Source of the DNA: Paulinella micropora | Taxonomy: Eukaryota > Cercozoa > Imbricatea > Euglyphida > Paulinellidae | NCBI GenBank assembly: GCA_019918135.1 | Contig: WBZZ01006414.1 | Span: 1 to 50,000 of the forward strand | DNA length: 50,000 nt | Direction of reading: 5' to 3' | In this document: positions 33,661 to 42,857 of the stretch, piece by piece | Layout: each line of letters starts with the position of its first letter | Position numbering within the stretch: the first letter of the stretch is position 1 | Notes under the pieces: generated by a model | The model's input: only the letters and a program-made list of their open reading frames with translations | Told to the model about the DNA's origin: nothing | Databases searched by the model: none | Position numbers and translations under genes: made by a program

Positions 33661-33891
33661 GCATTCATATAGATAGACTTTATACCACGAAGCATCATTT
33701 GAGCAGATTAGCGGAATAGCTTCATCAAAACTAACACACCAATCGCTGAAAGGTTTATACACACATCCCTTTTGGATACAATAAACACAACTTTCATTTT
33801 TTTTATCACTGACCCGCGAATAGAAATCACAAGCAGTCCGAGCAGAAATATTAATTAATAAAAAGTTTATGAAGATTAGTATAGAGGGCAT
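33649..33891 (-). CDS. Small secreted Cys-rich protein, PSI-like
   Basis: An 80-residue homologue of 4055-4303: hydrophobic leader (ILIFINFLLINISA), then CDFYSRVS, NESCVYCIQKG, SDWCVSFDEAIPLIC and YECSLL. It lies on the opposite strand to its neighbours, overlaps the membrane-protein gene by 12 nt at its 3' end, and its start codon is 4 bp from that of the divergent gene at 33896. Such packing leaves no room for a separate promoter between them, so each must use signals inside the other's coding sequence or a different start. Confidence 0.72.
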   Translation of the reverse strand: MPSILIFINFLLINISARTACDFYSRVSDKKNESCVYCIQKGCVYKPFSDWCVSFDEAIPLICSNDASWYKVYLYECSLL

Positions 33892-33895
33892 TACA

Positions 33896-34258
33896 ATGAC
33901 AGACTATAAATTCCAAAAGATTATTTTTCTGAGTAATGATTTTACAGGAGGTAGCAAAACATTTGACAAAACCATTAAATTGAACTTTACCCCAACTAGA
34001 ATGAATGTTAAGTATATCCACTATATGAATGATATGACCGAGACGAAAACAAAAATCCTTCATATGGACCGCATAGGAATTATTGGCACATTCGCCGATA
34101 GCAACACCGCAAACATTTCAAATCTAAGCTACAATTTGGGGATTATTAATTGGACCGACGGACAACACACATTTAGAGTGCTTAAAACGGACAATGGTAG
34201 CATTGAGACTGACCTGCTAGCTGGAAGAATTGTTATTTGTTTAGAATTCGTTGCGTAG
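33896..34258 (+). CDS. Conserved small beta-rich Polinton protein, unknown function
   Basis: A 120-residue homologue of 3673-4029, with the start at the ATG at 33896 (MTDYKFQKIIFLSNDF) to match A; an upstream in-frame ATG at 33869 would add nine residues. Conserved: FTPTRMNVKYIHY, DRIGIIGTFADS and a C-terminal CLEF. The stop codon TAG lies within the GC-rich repeat at 34255-34286, so the 3' end of the gene has been reshaped by that repeat. Probably a minor virion protein. Confidence 0.78.
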   Translation: MTDYKFQKIIFLSNDFTGGSKTFDKTIKLNFTPTRMNVKYIHYMNDMTETKTKILHMDRIGIIGTFADSNTANISNLSYNLGIINWTDGQHTFRVLKTDNGSIETDLLAGRIVICLEFVA

Positions 34259-34286
34259 GGGCCTGCTCCCCCTACAACCCCGCAGG
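34255..34286. repeat. GC-rich dispersed repeat, copy 1
   Basis: Its core GTAGGGG-N7-CCCCTAC (34255-34275) is the exact reverse complement of 43301-43321. Homology continues through GCGGGGT to about 32 nt. It forms a 7-bp stem and supplies the stop codon of the preceding gene. Confidence 0.75.
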
Positions 34287-34346
34287 TAAAAAAATATATT
34301 TTAGAATATATAATATATTTAGAGGTGCGGAGGCGAAGTCTCTGCT

Positions 34347-35171
34347 ATGGAAAAAATTAACGATATACGAGTTAGACCAGTCAAGCAAAACGGAGATGGC
34401 GACAAGTTGGCAAAAGGATATAAGTTATTTGATGAACCGTATGCCAATATTTTTCTTCTCGCTCGCAAGAAGAGTGGCAAGACAACGGCACTGTTTGAAA
34501 TCCTGAAAAGGACGACCGACAAAAAGACCCGTATTGTTATTATTGCCAGCACGATACACAAGGACCACATTTACAAAGAAATGGTTAAGCACTTCAAGAA
34601 GAAGGGCAACCCAATGGCTATATACACATATTTGAAAACGGATGGGTATAGTGTCATAGACTATGAGTTAGACAAGCTGAATAAACCCGATGAAGAGCAA
34701 GAAGGCGAAATCATTCAAGACGAGAAAGAATAACCAAAGCCGAAGTTTTTATATTTTGGTAAAGAGGAAGAGAAGAAGAAGCAGGAGGGAGGCGAAAAAC
34801 CACCGAGGCCGAGCAAATACATTACACCAGAAGTCGTGTTCGTGCTAGACGATTTAGGTAGTGGTTTAAGGGATAAGTCTGTGAGCGACCTGTTAAAGAA
34901 AAACCGCCACTACAAGTCAAAGGTGATTATGAGCTCGCAGTATCTTAACGACCTAAAACCTGAGGCAATCAAACAGCTGGACTACCTTCTTATTTTTCCT
35001 GGTCAGAGTGTTGATAAAATTGAACTTGTATATAAACATTTAGACCTCGGCTACGACCTTGAATACTTTATTGAAAAATACCACGAGGCAACAAAAGAAC
35101 GATTTAACTTTTTGTATGTTGATTCTGTATCGGACGAACTGAGGCAAAATTTCAACTATCGCTTGCGATAG
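34347..35171 (+). pseudogene. Packaging ATPase split by an in-frame TAA
   Basis: A homologue of 2815-3633. Codons 1-128 carry the Walker A region (LLARKKSGKTTALFE) and end at TAA 34731-34733. The same frame continues without shift through FLYFGKEEE to the Walker B region FVLDDLGSG and the C-terminal NYRLR. The stop falls in the charged linker, which is poorly conserved in A. Each half alone lacks a complete ATP site, so the gene is inactive unless the stop is read through, another copy acts in trans, or the base is an assembly error. A new ATG downstream (34926) would miss Walker B. Confidence 0.85.
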
Positions 35172-35176
35172 TCTAT

Positions 35177-35192
35177 TGTCCCGCTTGCGGGA
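35177..35192. terminator. Perfect GC hairpin after the ATPase gene
   Basis: GTCCCGC-TT-GCGGGAC, a 7-bp stem 5 nt after the ATPase stop, in otherwise AT-rich DNA. It could be an RNA 3'-end structure or another palindromic insert. Confidence 0.4.
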
Positions 35193-35253
35193 CTAATTTC
35201 AATAAGCGATTTTTGTAATTTAAAATAATTATTTTTTTCAAAACTATATATAG

Positions 35254-35559
35254 ATGCCAACATCACCCGTTATTATCAGTAGTCCATCAGGTTATAACAT
35301 CAGCTACAATCTCAGTATGCCACAAGCGGGAGGAAGAAAGAAGAAGGGAAAAAAGAAACAAACAGGAGGCAAAGTTAATTGGGCCAAGGTCGGAAAAGCG
35401 ATAGTGGATGCTAATAGGTTTATCAAGAAGAACCAATTGATTTCAAGGGGTGCTACCTTTCTTAGCGATGTCGGAGTGCCTTATGCGGACCGTGTAGCAA
35501 AGGCTGCGGCTAAGCAAGGATACGGCAAGCAACGAGGAGGAGCCGTTAAGTTTCGGTAG
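35254..35559 (+). CDS. Small basic, probably core or minor capsid protein
   Basis: A 101-residue homologue of 2452-2766: Gly/Lys-rich stretch (GGRKKKGKKKQTGGKVNWAK), then LSDVGVPYADRVAKAAAKQG and the tail GGAVKF. Placed between ATPase and protease as in A. Likely virion DNA-binding or minor capsid protein; no enzyme motif. The ATG follows CTATATATAG. Confidence 0.8.
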   Translation: MPTSPVIISSPSGYNISYNLSMPQAGGRKKKGKKKQTGGKVNWAKVGKAIVDANRFIKKNQLISRGATFLSDVGVPYADRVAKAAAKQGYGKQRGGAVKFR

Positions 35560-35626
35560 GGACAAGCCACTCAAATAAAAAACTAAACCTTCTATTATTT
35601 TTTTTACTAATAATATAATAGTAGTA

Positions 35627-37660
35627 ATGCGAAGTAAGCCAAAGAAGAAACTTAAACAACGACCTCCGAGGATATACAGAACCAAAGATGGCCGACCTTA
35701 TATCAAAGTAAAAGGCAAACGAGCATATCTCAACTTTGGCGAGAAAACGAATGACCTTTCAACACTTCAAATCGTTAAGCTGTTTTTGAAATATATGAAC
35801 AAACCAAACAGGCGGGGTCGTGCAAAAGAGCGAATAGTTAAGTCCGAATTCAATCGCCTTGAACACGAGAACCGCAACCAGATACAAAACAACCTGCTGA
35901 AAAAATATGAACTAATACACGAGCAGGAAGAAAAGGAAAAGAAGTTAAGAGAACAGGCGGAAGATGAGAAGAAAAGAATGGAGAGGAAGGAGAATGCCGA
36001 CATTAAAGAAAGACAAGAAGACCTCATAAGGGAGGCGAACAGAGAGCAAAAACTTATAGAGGATGTAAAATTTGAACAAGATAGAAAAAACAATTTGATG
36101 TTATTACCTCCTTTCCAACCTCAATACATACAAGCACCACCACAAGGGCAACCACAAGCACCACCACAAGCCCCACAACTAGGACCACCACAAGCACCAC
36201 CACAAGCACCACAACTAGGACCACCCCAAGCACCACAATTAGGACCACAACAAGCACCACCACAAGCACCAGAAGAAAAGCAGATGCCATTGAAAACAAA
36301 AGAAGAGAAAAAGGCTGAAAAGGAATTAAAAGAAAAATACATTGAATTAATGAAGAAAGCGGGCTTTACAACTAAATTTATTAAAGGTTTGAGCAAAACA
36401 GAATTTATCAAACTTGGCACAGGAATAGAGAAGGCGATAGCCGATGCCCAATCAGCAGATGAGCAGAAAGAACTGGCGGAACAATATAAAAAAGAATTAG
36501 AACAAGAAAAAAAACTAGCGGAGGCCAAAGCGAAACACTTTGAAATTAAAGATAAAATATCATACATATCCGCAGGTTTAAGAAATGATTACAAGTATCC
36601 GAAATTGGATATACCCAAAACTTTGGGCCCTGCTTTGGAAAAAGAAATGAAAGCTCGTGGCAAACCACCACCCAAAAAAGTTAAAGGAAAACACACGACA
36701 GCGGGTATGGCACAAGTTATAGTAGATGAAGGCATTGCTTTAGGAATAGACCAGAATGAAATGAGAAAGAAACTCGCTGATTATTTGGGAATAAACCAAG
36801 CTGGTGCTGGGGCTAAAACAATGGAGGAATTAATACACAAACTTTTAACGATAGCAAAAATTAAGAAATATTTGAAGAAGGGCAAATACACATCTACCGA
36901 CAAAGGAGGTAAGAAGAAAATGAAGAAGAAGGATTATGTAAATAACTTAGTAACTGAAATGAGAAGCGACCCAAACATTAAAAATCAAGTTTCAAATAAT
37001 CTCGGTATTCAACCAACCGAAGAACAGCCAACAGAAGAGCAACAAACAACACCAACAGAAGAGCAACCACCACAACAACCGCCAGCCACCGAACCACCAC
37101 AACAACCGCCAGCCACCGAACCACCCACAGAAGAGCAACAAAAGCTACCAGTTAACTTAGCGGGGGAAGGTAGAGGGCCAATGACGGATGAAATAGACAA
37201 CATTATGAAAAAGCACGAATGGTATTTGGGGACTGTGGCGAGCGACGAAATAAACAAACTGAAACCAGAAAAAAGAAAGAAGTATGGATTTATTATGAAT
37301 TTGGATAAGTCTAGCCAACCAGGCTCACATTGGATTGCTGTTTGGATTGATACCATTAAAGATGACACTATTGAAATCTACGACCCTCTCGCACTGTATA
37401 AGCCGACTGAGCTATTTCTTCACCAAATGAAACAGCTTATTGAAAAGAGTAAGCCGAACACATATCTGCTTATGAAGGTTAATCAAGTCAAAAACCAATC
37501 AAACACCTCAGACACTTGCGGATGGCATAGTATTAGGTTTTTACTTGAACGAGCGAAAGGGAACCGCTTTAAATTTGCCAGCGGTTGGACAGACTTAAAA
37601 GAAAAAGAAGCGGAGGACCTAAAATCGCAGAATGGGTATGGTTTTGATACATATATATGA
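35627..37660 (+). CDS. Adenain/Ulp1-like maturation cysteine protease with long N-terminal extension
   Basis: 677 residues. The C-terminal ~160 residues form the protease, with His568 (GSHWIAVW), Asp586 (EIYDPLA) and Cys631 (TSDTCGWHS). The N-terminal region is basic (KKKLKQRPPRIYRTKDGRPY, as in A), then a coiled coil, then tandem PPQAPQLG-type repeats (~170-215) and a second proline-rich linker (TEEQPPQQPPATEPP, ~465-510). The element A enzyme is 144 residues shorter, mostly in these linkers. It presumably matures virion proteins. Its stop overlaps the following ATG (ATGA), suggesting coupled expression. Confidence 0.9.
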   Translation: MRSKPKKKLKQRPPRIYRTKDGRPYIKVKGKRAYLNFGEKTNDLSTLQIVKLFLKYMNKPNRRGRAKERIVKSEFNRLEHENRNQIQNNLLKKYELIHEQEEKEKKLREQAEDEKKRMERKENADIKERQEDLIREANREQKLIEDVKFEQDRKNNLMLLPPFQPQYIQAPPQGQPQAPPQAPQLGPPQAPPQAPQLGPPQAPQLGPQQAPPQAPEEKQMPLKTKEEKKAEKELKEKYIELMKKAGFTTKFIKGLSKTEFIKLGTGIEKAIADAQSADEQKELAEQYKKELEQEKKLAEAKAKHFEIKDKISYISAGLRNDYKYPKLDIPKTLGPALEKEMKARGKPPPKKVKGKHTTAGMAQVIVDEGIALGIDQNEMRKKLADYLGINQAGAGAKTMEELIHKLLTIAKIKKYLKKGKYTSTDKGGKKKMKKKDYVNNLVTEMRSDPNIKNQVSNNLGIQPTEEQPTEEQQTTPTEEQPPQQPPATEPPQQPPATEPPTEEQQKLPVNLAGEGRGPMTDEIDNIMKKHEWYLGTVASDEINKLKPEKRKKYGFIMNLDKSSQPGSHWIAVWIDTIKDDTIEIYDPLALYKPTELFLHQMKQLIEKSKPNTYLLMKVNQVKNQSNTSDTCGWHSIRFLLERAKGNRFKFASGWTDLKEKEAEDLKSQNGYGFDTYI

Positions 37661-38392
37661 ATTATGTATTAAAGAAAAAAGAATATAAAAGAATACAAAA
37701 GAATATGCCCGACTACAAACAAGGAAAGATTTATGCTATCAGGTCTCACCAGACAAATGAAATTTATATCGGTTCAACAACTCAAACATTGGCAATGAGA
37801 ATGGCTAAACATAGAAATGGTTATAAAACAGGAAGAAATAATATATCATCATCTGAAATACTTAAACATAACGATGCTTACATAGAGTTGATTGAATTTT
37901 TTCCTTGCGAAAGCAAAATGGAACTACACCGAAAAGAAGGTGAATACATTAGAAATATGGATTGTGTTAATAAGCAAATAGCAGGAAGAACTGAGAAAGA
38001 ATGGAGAGTTGAAGAAAAAGAAAAGGATAAAGAAACTCATAGAAAATACTATGAAAAAAATAAAACTAAAATACTTGAAAGAGTTAAAACATATAATATT
38101 GATAATAAAGAAAAGATTTCTGCTTATAAAAAAGAATGGAGTAAAAACAGAGATAAGGAAAAAGCCAGAACATACTACAAAGCGAACAAAGAAAAGATTT
38201 CTGCTTACAAAAAAGAATGGTGTAAAGCAAATAGAGATAAAATAGTTGAAAGGATGCAAAAAAATATATATATGTGAGTGTGGAACTTGCTTAACTCAAG
38301 TCAAAAAGAATAGGCACGAAAAAACAAACAAACATATAAATTACATTAATATTTTATATAATTTTGAAGATATCCAAAAATTATTTACATAA
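37657..38392 (+). pseudogene. GIY-YIG nuclease with C-terminal finger, frameshifted near the 3' end
   Basis: The open frame gives 206 residues (37657-38277). The GIY-YIG core appears as GKIYAIRSHQTNEIYIGSTT with downstream RMAKHRNGYK and a Glu in KEGEYIRNMDCVN. Tandem NKEKISAYKKEW repeats follow. The frame then stops at TGA just after AAAAAAATATATATATG, but a +1 frame continues with ICECGTCLTQVKKNRHEKTN to a TAA at 38390-38392, the finger usual at the end of such proteins. A 1-nt indel in the A-run is the simplest explanation. The protein may start at 37657 or at ATG 37705. Element A has no such gene between protease and penton, so it is a mobile or accessory insertion. Confidence 0.78.
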
Positions 38393-38399
38393 TATAGCA

Positions 38400-39212
38400 A
38401 TGGAGTATAAAGGTGGTCGTGCGAGTGGTATTTACTATATTAACAGCAAAAATCGGATAAATGGCACAGATTCAGATTTTAGTTGTGAAGTCAATATGAA
38501 ATCGCTAGACAATCCAACACATTGTAAAATACTTCATATTTATGTGCCTAAATCTTATTATTCTGTTTCTTCGCCATACAATACTTTTACTCTGAGCGAA
38601 GATGGATTTGAGGCTCTGATTACGATACCCGAGGGCAACTACACGATGATTAACTTAAAGAATAAACTGGCCGAGGTGCTAACCGCAGATAGCCCCAATG
38701 ACTACACATACACAATAACAAGCAACAATACCAATACCGACCCAGAAGACGGCAAGCTATTATTTACCGTAGCTAACAATGGAGGCATTCAACCGCGGTT
38801 TATATTTGACACCGAAACTCGTATTCACGAAGTAATGGGTTTTGACCGCGACTCAACATATTTCTTTGCCAACAATACCATTAGGTCCCCAAATGTCATA
38901 ATCTTGACTGGCGAAAAAACATTATATTTACAGTCAGACCTCGTTGGGGAAGGCGATAATCACGTATTACAGGAAATATATACCGCGAATGAAATACCGT
39001 TTGGCTCTGTTATCTACGACGGCTCTGGCAGTGAATACGGAAAACGGCTATCTACTAGTTCAAGCAATTTGTATCGGTTTTACTTGACTGACGAAAACGA
39101 CCAACCAGTTAATCTCAACGGCCTCGGCATTGTTATGACATTGTTGATTTACAGGGAAACGAATTATTTTAATTTATTTACATCATTCTTTAATATACTC
39201 AAATCAAGGTAA
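38400..39212 (+). CDS. Penton (minor capsid, single jelly-roll) protein
   Basis: 270 residues from the ATG at 38400, chosen because it aligns with the element A start (MEYKGGRASGIYYINSKNRI). Beta-rich, with FIFDTETRIHEVMGFDRDST, EKTLYLQSDLVGEGDNHVLQ and NLNGLGIVMTLLIYRETNYF near the end, matching what I recall of Polinton penton (PX-type) proteins. It lies directly upstream of the major capsid gene, the usual Polinton pairing. Forms the five-fold vertex; frame intact. Confidence 0.88.
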   Translation: MEYKGGRASGIYYINSKNRINGTDSDFSCEVNMKSLDNPTHCKILHIYVPKSYYSVSSPYNTFTLSEDGFEALITIPEGNYTMINLKNKLAEVLTADSPNDYTYTITSNNTNTDPEDGKLLFTVANNGGIQPRFIFDTETRIHEVMGFDRDSTYFFANNTIRSPNVIILTGEKTLYLQSDLVGEGDNHVLQEIYTANEIPFGSVIYDGSGSEYGKRLSTSSSNLYRFYLTDENDQPVNLNGLGIVMTLLIYRETNYFNLFTSFFNILKSR

Positions 39213-39243
39213 TTAATTAATTTATTTTTTTTTCTCGGATTAA

Positions 39244-39254
39244 AATATAGGAAC
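39244..39254 (+). promoter_or_regulatory. Candidate capsid-gene promoter motif
   Basis: AATATAGGAAC, 43 nt before the capsid ATG. The identical 11-mer occurs before the 409-aa virion gene (40884), in both cases followed by an AAAAAAGCT(T/C)C stretch. Confidence 0.5.
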
Positions 39255-39297
39255 CTTTTAAAAAAGCTTCACCAAAAACTTCGGGCACTTACACAAA

Positions 39298-40824
39298 ATG
39301 CCCACACAACACGGAGGCGAACTAGATTTTAGCAGGACTGACTACATCAGTGCTTCTTATCGCTTGAATAAGCTTACCCCTCGTGAGGGTTCTATTAATA
39401 TCACTGTTTCTACCGCAGGAGGACAGGAAAGCAACTTTGACCTTATCAGCCGTCCTTTTAACTTGGCTCGCTCTGTTTTGAGTTTTAATTATGCCCCAGA
39501 TGCGAAGGCTGGAAACTCCAATAAATGCTTTATGGATTGCCTGGCCCCGATTAGGCAGATACAATTGATTACCAGAGGTGGTGTTTATCTGTGCGACATT
39601 AACGAAGTCGGCAATATCACCAAGATGATTTGGAAACCCGAAACCTCCATTGATGATTTACTCGCTTTGGAAAACCACGACAATGGAAGTGGTGCTGGTT
39701 GTATGCTTCAAAAGTGTAATGCTACAACTACATTTCAACCCGCTAGCGATGCTACAAGGTTGGCCGCATTACAAACAGCATTGGCCGCTTCGGCAATAGC
39801 AGGAAATGCGGCGGGGCAAATTGATACGGGCATTGATGTTGCTAAGGCTCAGGTTCAGGCCGCATTAAAGGCTTGGATGGCACAACCCACCACAAATGCC
39901 CGCCGACACGATGATGCCCTTATCGCGAATGAGACTGGCACGAGTAAGTTCGTTAATGTTGCTTTTAATGAGGCTAAGTATTTTTCAGCTGGAACTATTA
40001 ACAATGCCAGCCCAAGTGTTAATGTTAAGATTAATCTTGGAATGCTTTACAATACTATTTTCGCTCTGGATAAAACTATTATGTTTCCAGAAGTTTTGAC
40101 TTTGCGGATTGTTTGGCAACAGACACCCAAAATCTTTTATTACAACAATGATGCTCTTTCTACTGGCGGAGGCACTGTGGCGGCGGCGGATTCAAATATT
40201 ACTATTACTAATCTCAGCCTGTTCTTAGCTGTTGAAACTAACCCAGATGTTGTTCAATCAATTCAACAGAAGATTATGAGCCCCGAAGGTATGAGCTTCA
40301 ACATTGATTATTCTTATTTGTATAAAAACACTGTCGGGCTCGCTTCAACTTCTCAAAATGTTATCCTTAGATTTGACAGAGGCCACGGACGACGAATTAA
40401 GAAAATTTATCACTCTGTTTTCAACACAACCGAAAATAAGAACACCGCCTATGACAATAGTAACCTGCTCGGTTCTAAGGTCCAAACTTTTTATACCACA
40501 CTAGACGGAGCACGACTTCAAGAATTTAATGTTGATTGTCAAACTGGAAAACTAGAAGACTATATGTATCTTAAACCAAAGTTGGAAGGCTCTTCTTTGA
40601 TGAATAGCAATGTTTATCAATACAACTGGGTTTGGTGCGATAGCTTTGACAATACTCGCCCGCTGTGGAGCAAGGACCAAAATGAAATCAGCGGATTATC
40701 CCTAGACACCGAGCGACGATGGGAGTTTATTGCTACAACTGCGAATATTGCGTCCAATCATTACACATTTGTCGTAACTCAGCAAGAAGTAAATGTCAGA
40801 AACGGCACCATTACTAGAACCTAA
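39298..40824 (+). CDS. Major capsid protein (double jelly-roll)
   Basis: 508 residues, within the size range of Polinton major capsid proteins. It starts MPTQHGGELDFSRTDYISAS, with features seen in such capsids: FNLARSVLSFNYAP, CLAPIRQIQLITRGG, LYNTIFALDKTIMFPEVLTL, LRIVWQQTPKIFYY and FDRGHGRRIKKIYHSVFNTT. Two beta-rich halves fit a double jelly-roll that trimerises into pseudo-hexameric capsomers. It is preceded by the penton gene and a putative promoter motif. The Ala-rich segment at ~165-190 is probably a surface loop. The frame is intact. Assignment is from family knowledge and context. Confidence 0.9.
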   Translation: MPTQHGGELDFSRTDYISASYRLNKLTPREGSINITVSTAGGQESNFDLISRPFNLARSVLSFNYAPDAKAGNSNKCFMDCLAPIRQIQLITRGGVYLCDINEVGNITKMIWKPETSIDDLLALENHDNGSGAGCMLQKCNATTTFQPASDATRLAALQTALAASAIAGNAAGQIDTGIDVAKAQVQAALKAWMAQPTTNARRHDDALIANETGTSKFVNVAFNEAKYFSAGTINNASPSVNVKINLGMLYNTIFALDKTIMFPEVLTLRIVWQQTPKIFYYNNDALSTGGGTVAAADSNITITNLSLFLAVETNPDVVQSIQQKIMSPEGMSFNIDYSYLYKNTVGLASTSQNVILRFDRGHGRRIKKIYHSVFNTTENKNTAYDNSNLLGSKVQTFYTTLDGARLQEFNVDCQTGKLEDYMYLKPKLEGSSLMNSNVYQYNWVWCDSFDNTRPLWSKDQNEISGLSLDTERRWEFIATTANIASNHYTFVVTQQEVNVRNGTITRT

Positions 40825-40883
40825 ACCCCACCAGTTAGGTAATATGTAGTAATTAATTTTGATAGATTATTTATTTTTTTGTT

Positions 40884-40894
40884 AATATAGGAAC
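40884..40894 (+). promoter_or_regulatory. Candidate promoter motif, second copy
   Basis: AATATAGGAAC, 37 nt before an ATG (40932), with the same motif-to-start geometry as the capsid gene. Confidence 0.5.
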
Positions 40895-40931
40895 TCTAAG
40901 TTGTAGGAGGTTTTTTGTAAAAAAAGCTCCT

Positions 40932-42175
40932 ATGCTCAAAGAAACTTGATAGCACAAGACCCTGACGGAGATTTCATTAATGTCAAAGTCGGATATGACG
41001 GCAATGTTGAAACCAATAGTATGAAAACCGCTTTCGGCGAAGCATTGGTCGGTCAATTAACACCAGTATTACAAGAGATTTTCCCATACACTATCAATAC
41101 ACGAATATGGACAACAGCTCAAACTGATGCTACCATTTCATTTAATGCGAATATGGCCGAACTTAAAACAGATGTGAAGACGACCGCGAATGCTGTATTG
41201 ACGAGTAAAAAAAGAATTAAATACAGAACTGGAATGGGAGTTCTAACACGATTTACTGCTTTATGGGCCACTGATGAAACGAAAGACTACAATTCATATA
41301 TCGGAATAGGTGAAAGTGATTTTACTAATGGCTTCTATTTTTACAAAATAAGAGCGACTGGTATGAATATTGCCAGTGTTAAAGGAGGGGTGCCGACACT
41401 TATCGCACAGGCAAACTGGGATGACCCGTGTGATGGAACTAAAATTATGCCCGCCTTAGACTGGTCCAAAGGTAATGTATTCCAGATTAAATTTCAATAT
41501 CTTGGCTTTGGTGCTATAAGGTTCTACATAGAAAATCCATCAAGTGGAGAATTTCAGCTGGTTCACACAATTAGGTATGCGAATGCGAATGTGGGTGTTA
41601 GTCTTTCAAATACAACCCTACCTTTTTCAGCTTGTATTAGAAATTATGGAACTGGTAATGCTAATCAAACATTAAAAACAGCCAGTTGTAGTATGTTTAT
41701 TGAGGGCACCAACACTATTAATTCAAGTATATCAAACGAAGCGGAAGGTAGTGAGCCAGCGAGCACCACTGAAAGTCCAATTATTAGCATAAAAAATAAA
41801 ACAACTTTTAATGCTGTGACCAATTATTCAATTGTTTATCCATCTCTCGTGAGCATATCAAACGAAGACACCAAAGTTAATATAGTGCGAATTGTGAAAA
41901 CGACTGGAACACTTACGGCGGAGAACTTCGCGGATATTGATACCAAAACTTCAATGGTATCAAAGGACACCGCTGCGACTGCTCTTGGTGGTGCCACTAT
42001 AACGGATGTCATTCTAAAACTGTATGTTAATGCTACTTCAAGCCAGCTTATTGACCTGCGAACTTACGACATTCAACTCGCACCTGGCGAAAATCTAACA
42101 TTTTTACAAAAGTCTGTCTCTGCTGGCGGAGGAGGAAATGTGAGTGTTATCGTTAATTTCTTAGAAGACCAATAA
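40932..42175 (+). CDS. Virion surface protein resembling phage structural/adhesin proteins, start disturbed
   Basis: The long frame (from about 40907; no ATG near its start) encodes ~410 residues. The middle reads FTNGFYFYKIRATG, ANWDDPCDGTK, LDWSKGNVFQIKFQYLGFGA and IRFYIENPSSGEFQLVHTIR, a pattern I know from phage minor structural and adhesin-like proteins with a lectin-like beta fold. The tail is beta-rich (TYDIQLAPGENLTFLQKSVS) and ends SVIVNFLEDQ. An ATG at 40932, at the expected distance from the promoter motif, is out of frame by one base and stops after five codons, so a 1-nt indel close to the start is likely. A non-AUG start is the alternative. Confidence 0.72.
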
Positions 42176-42218
42176 TAATTATTTTTGTAATAATTTTTTC
42201 TAATATAATAATATAGTA

Positions 42219-42857
42219 ATGTATAGTCGTAAGTTGTATATTGTGGGTGGCAGGCGGTTTCTAACAAAAGCATCTATCAAATCCCACATAAGAAGAATAA
42301 TAAGCAAATATAACGATGGTGAAGTTCTGAACCCAGAAGACGGCAATTTCATGCTAGACCTAATAACCCATCACCCTTGTCTAAAAAATGGCATCATTGA
42401 TGTTGAAAGTAATTTGACAACAGGAAGAAAACACTTTCGTGTAGATGGTAAGCCGTTTTCGTGGAATTGCTGTGTTGACCTCATAGGCCTTAGCAAATTA
42501 AAAAAAATGGCGAGAGTGATAAAAGAAGCAAGCAGGAATACGATAAGACCGCAAATACAAGAATATCTTGACATCGTGGCTATTGATGTATTCGTAGAAC
42601 CACGATACATATGCGAAATAAGTGGCGATATATATGAGCGGGTTGATGTCCACGTAGACCACCACTTTGACATAATACAATTCAAAGACATCCTTCAACA
42701 ATACCTTGAAGTTAATAGAGAATTAGAAGTTGAAGATAACCTATTGAAAGAACCGCATTTCACCAAATTTAGCGACTTTCACAAACAGAAAGCAATACTG
42801 CGAATTATAAAAAAAGAAATAAATATTAGAGGTAAAATGTATCTCATTCGTCAATGA
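42219..42857 (+). CDS. DCL/DUF3223-like protein
   Basis: 212 residues. An N-terminal DUF3223/DCL-like module: KASIKSHIRRIISKYNDGEV, NPEDGNFMLDLITHHPCLKN and HFRVDGKPFSWNCCVDLIGL, matching the family's pattern of a Hp...K..GI segment followed by FxVxxxDG..FSWxxCv. The C-terminal ~110 residues (FVEPRYICEISGDIYERVDV, HVDHHFDIIQFKDIL) are less familiar and hold a His-rich HVDHHF that could bind metal. In plants DCL proteins act in plastid rRNA processing; in viruses the role is unknown. The ATG follows AATATAATAATATAG. Confidence 0.65.
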   Translation: MYSRKLYIVGGRRFLTKASIKSHIRRIISKYNDGEVLNPEDGNFMLDLITHHPCLKNGIIDVESNLTTGRKHFRVDGKPFSWNCCVDLIGLSKLKKMARVIKEASRNTIRPQIQEYLDIVAIDVFVEPRYICEISGDIYERVDVHVDHHFDIIQFKDILQQYLEVNRELEVEDNLLKEPHFTKFSDFHKQKAILRIIKKEINIRGKMYLIRQ

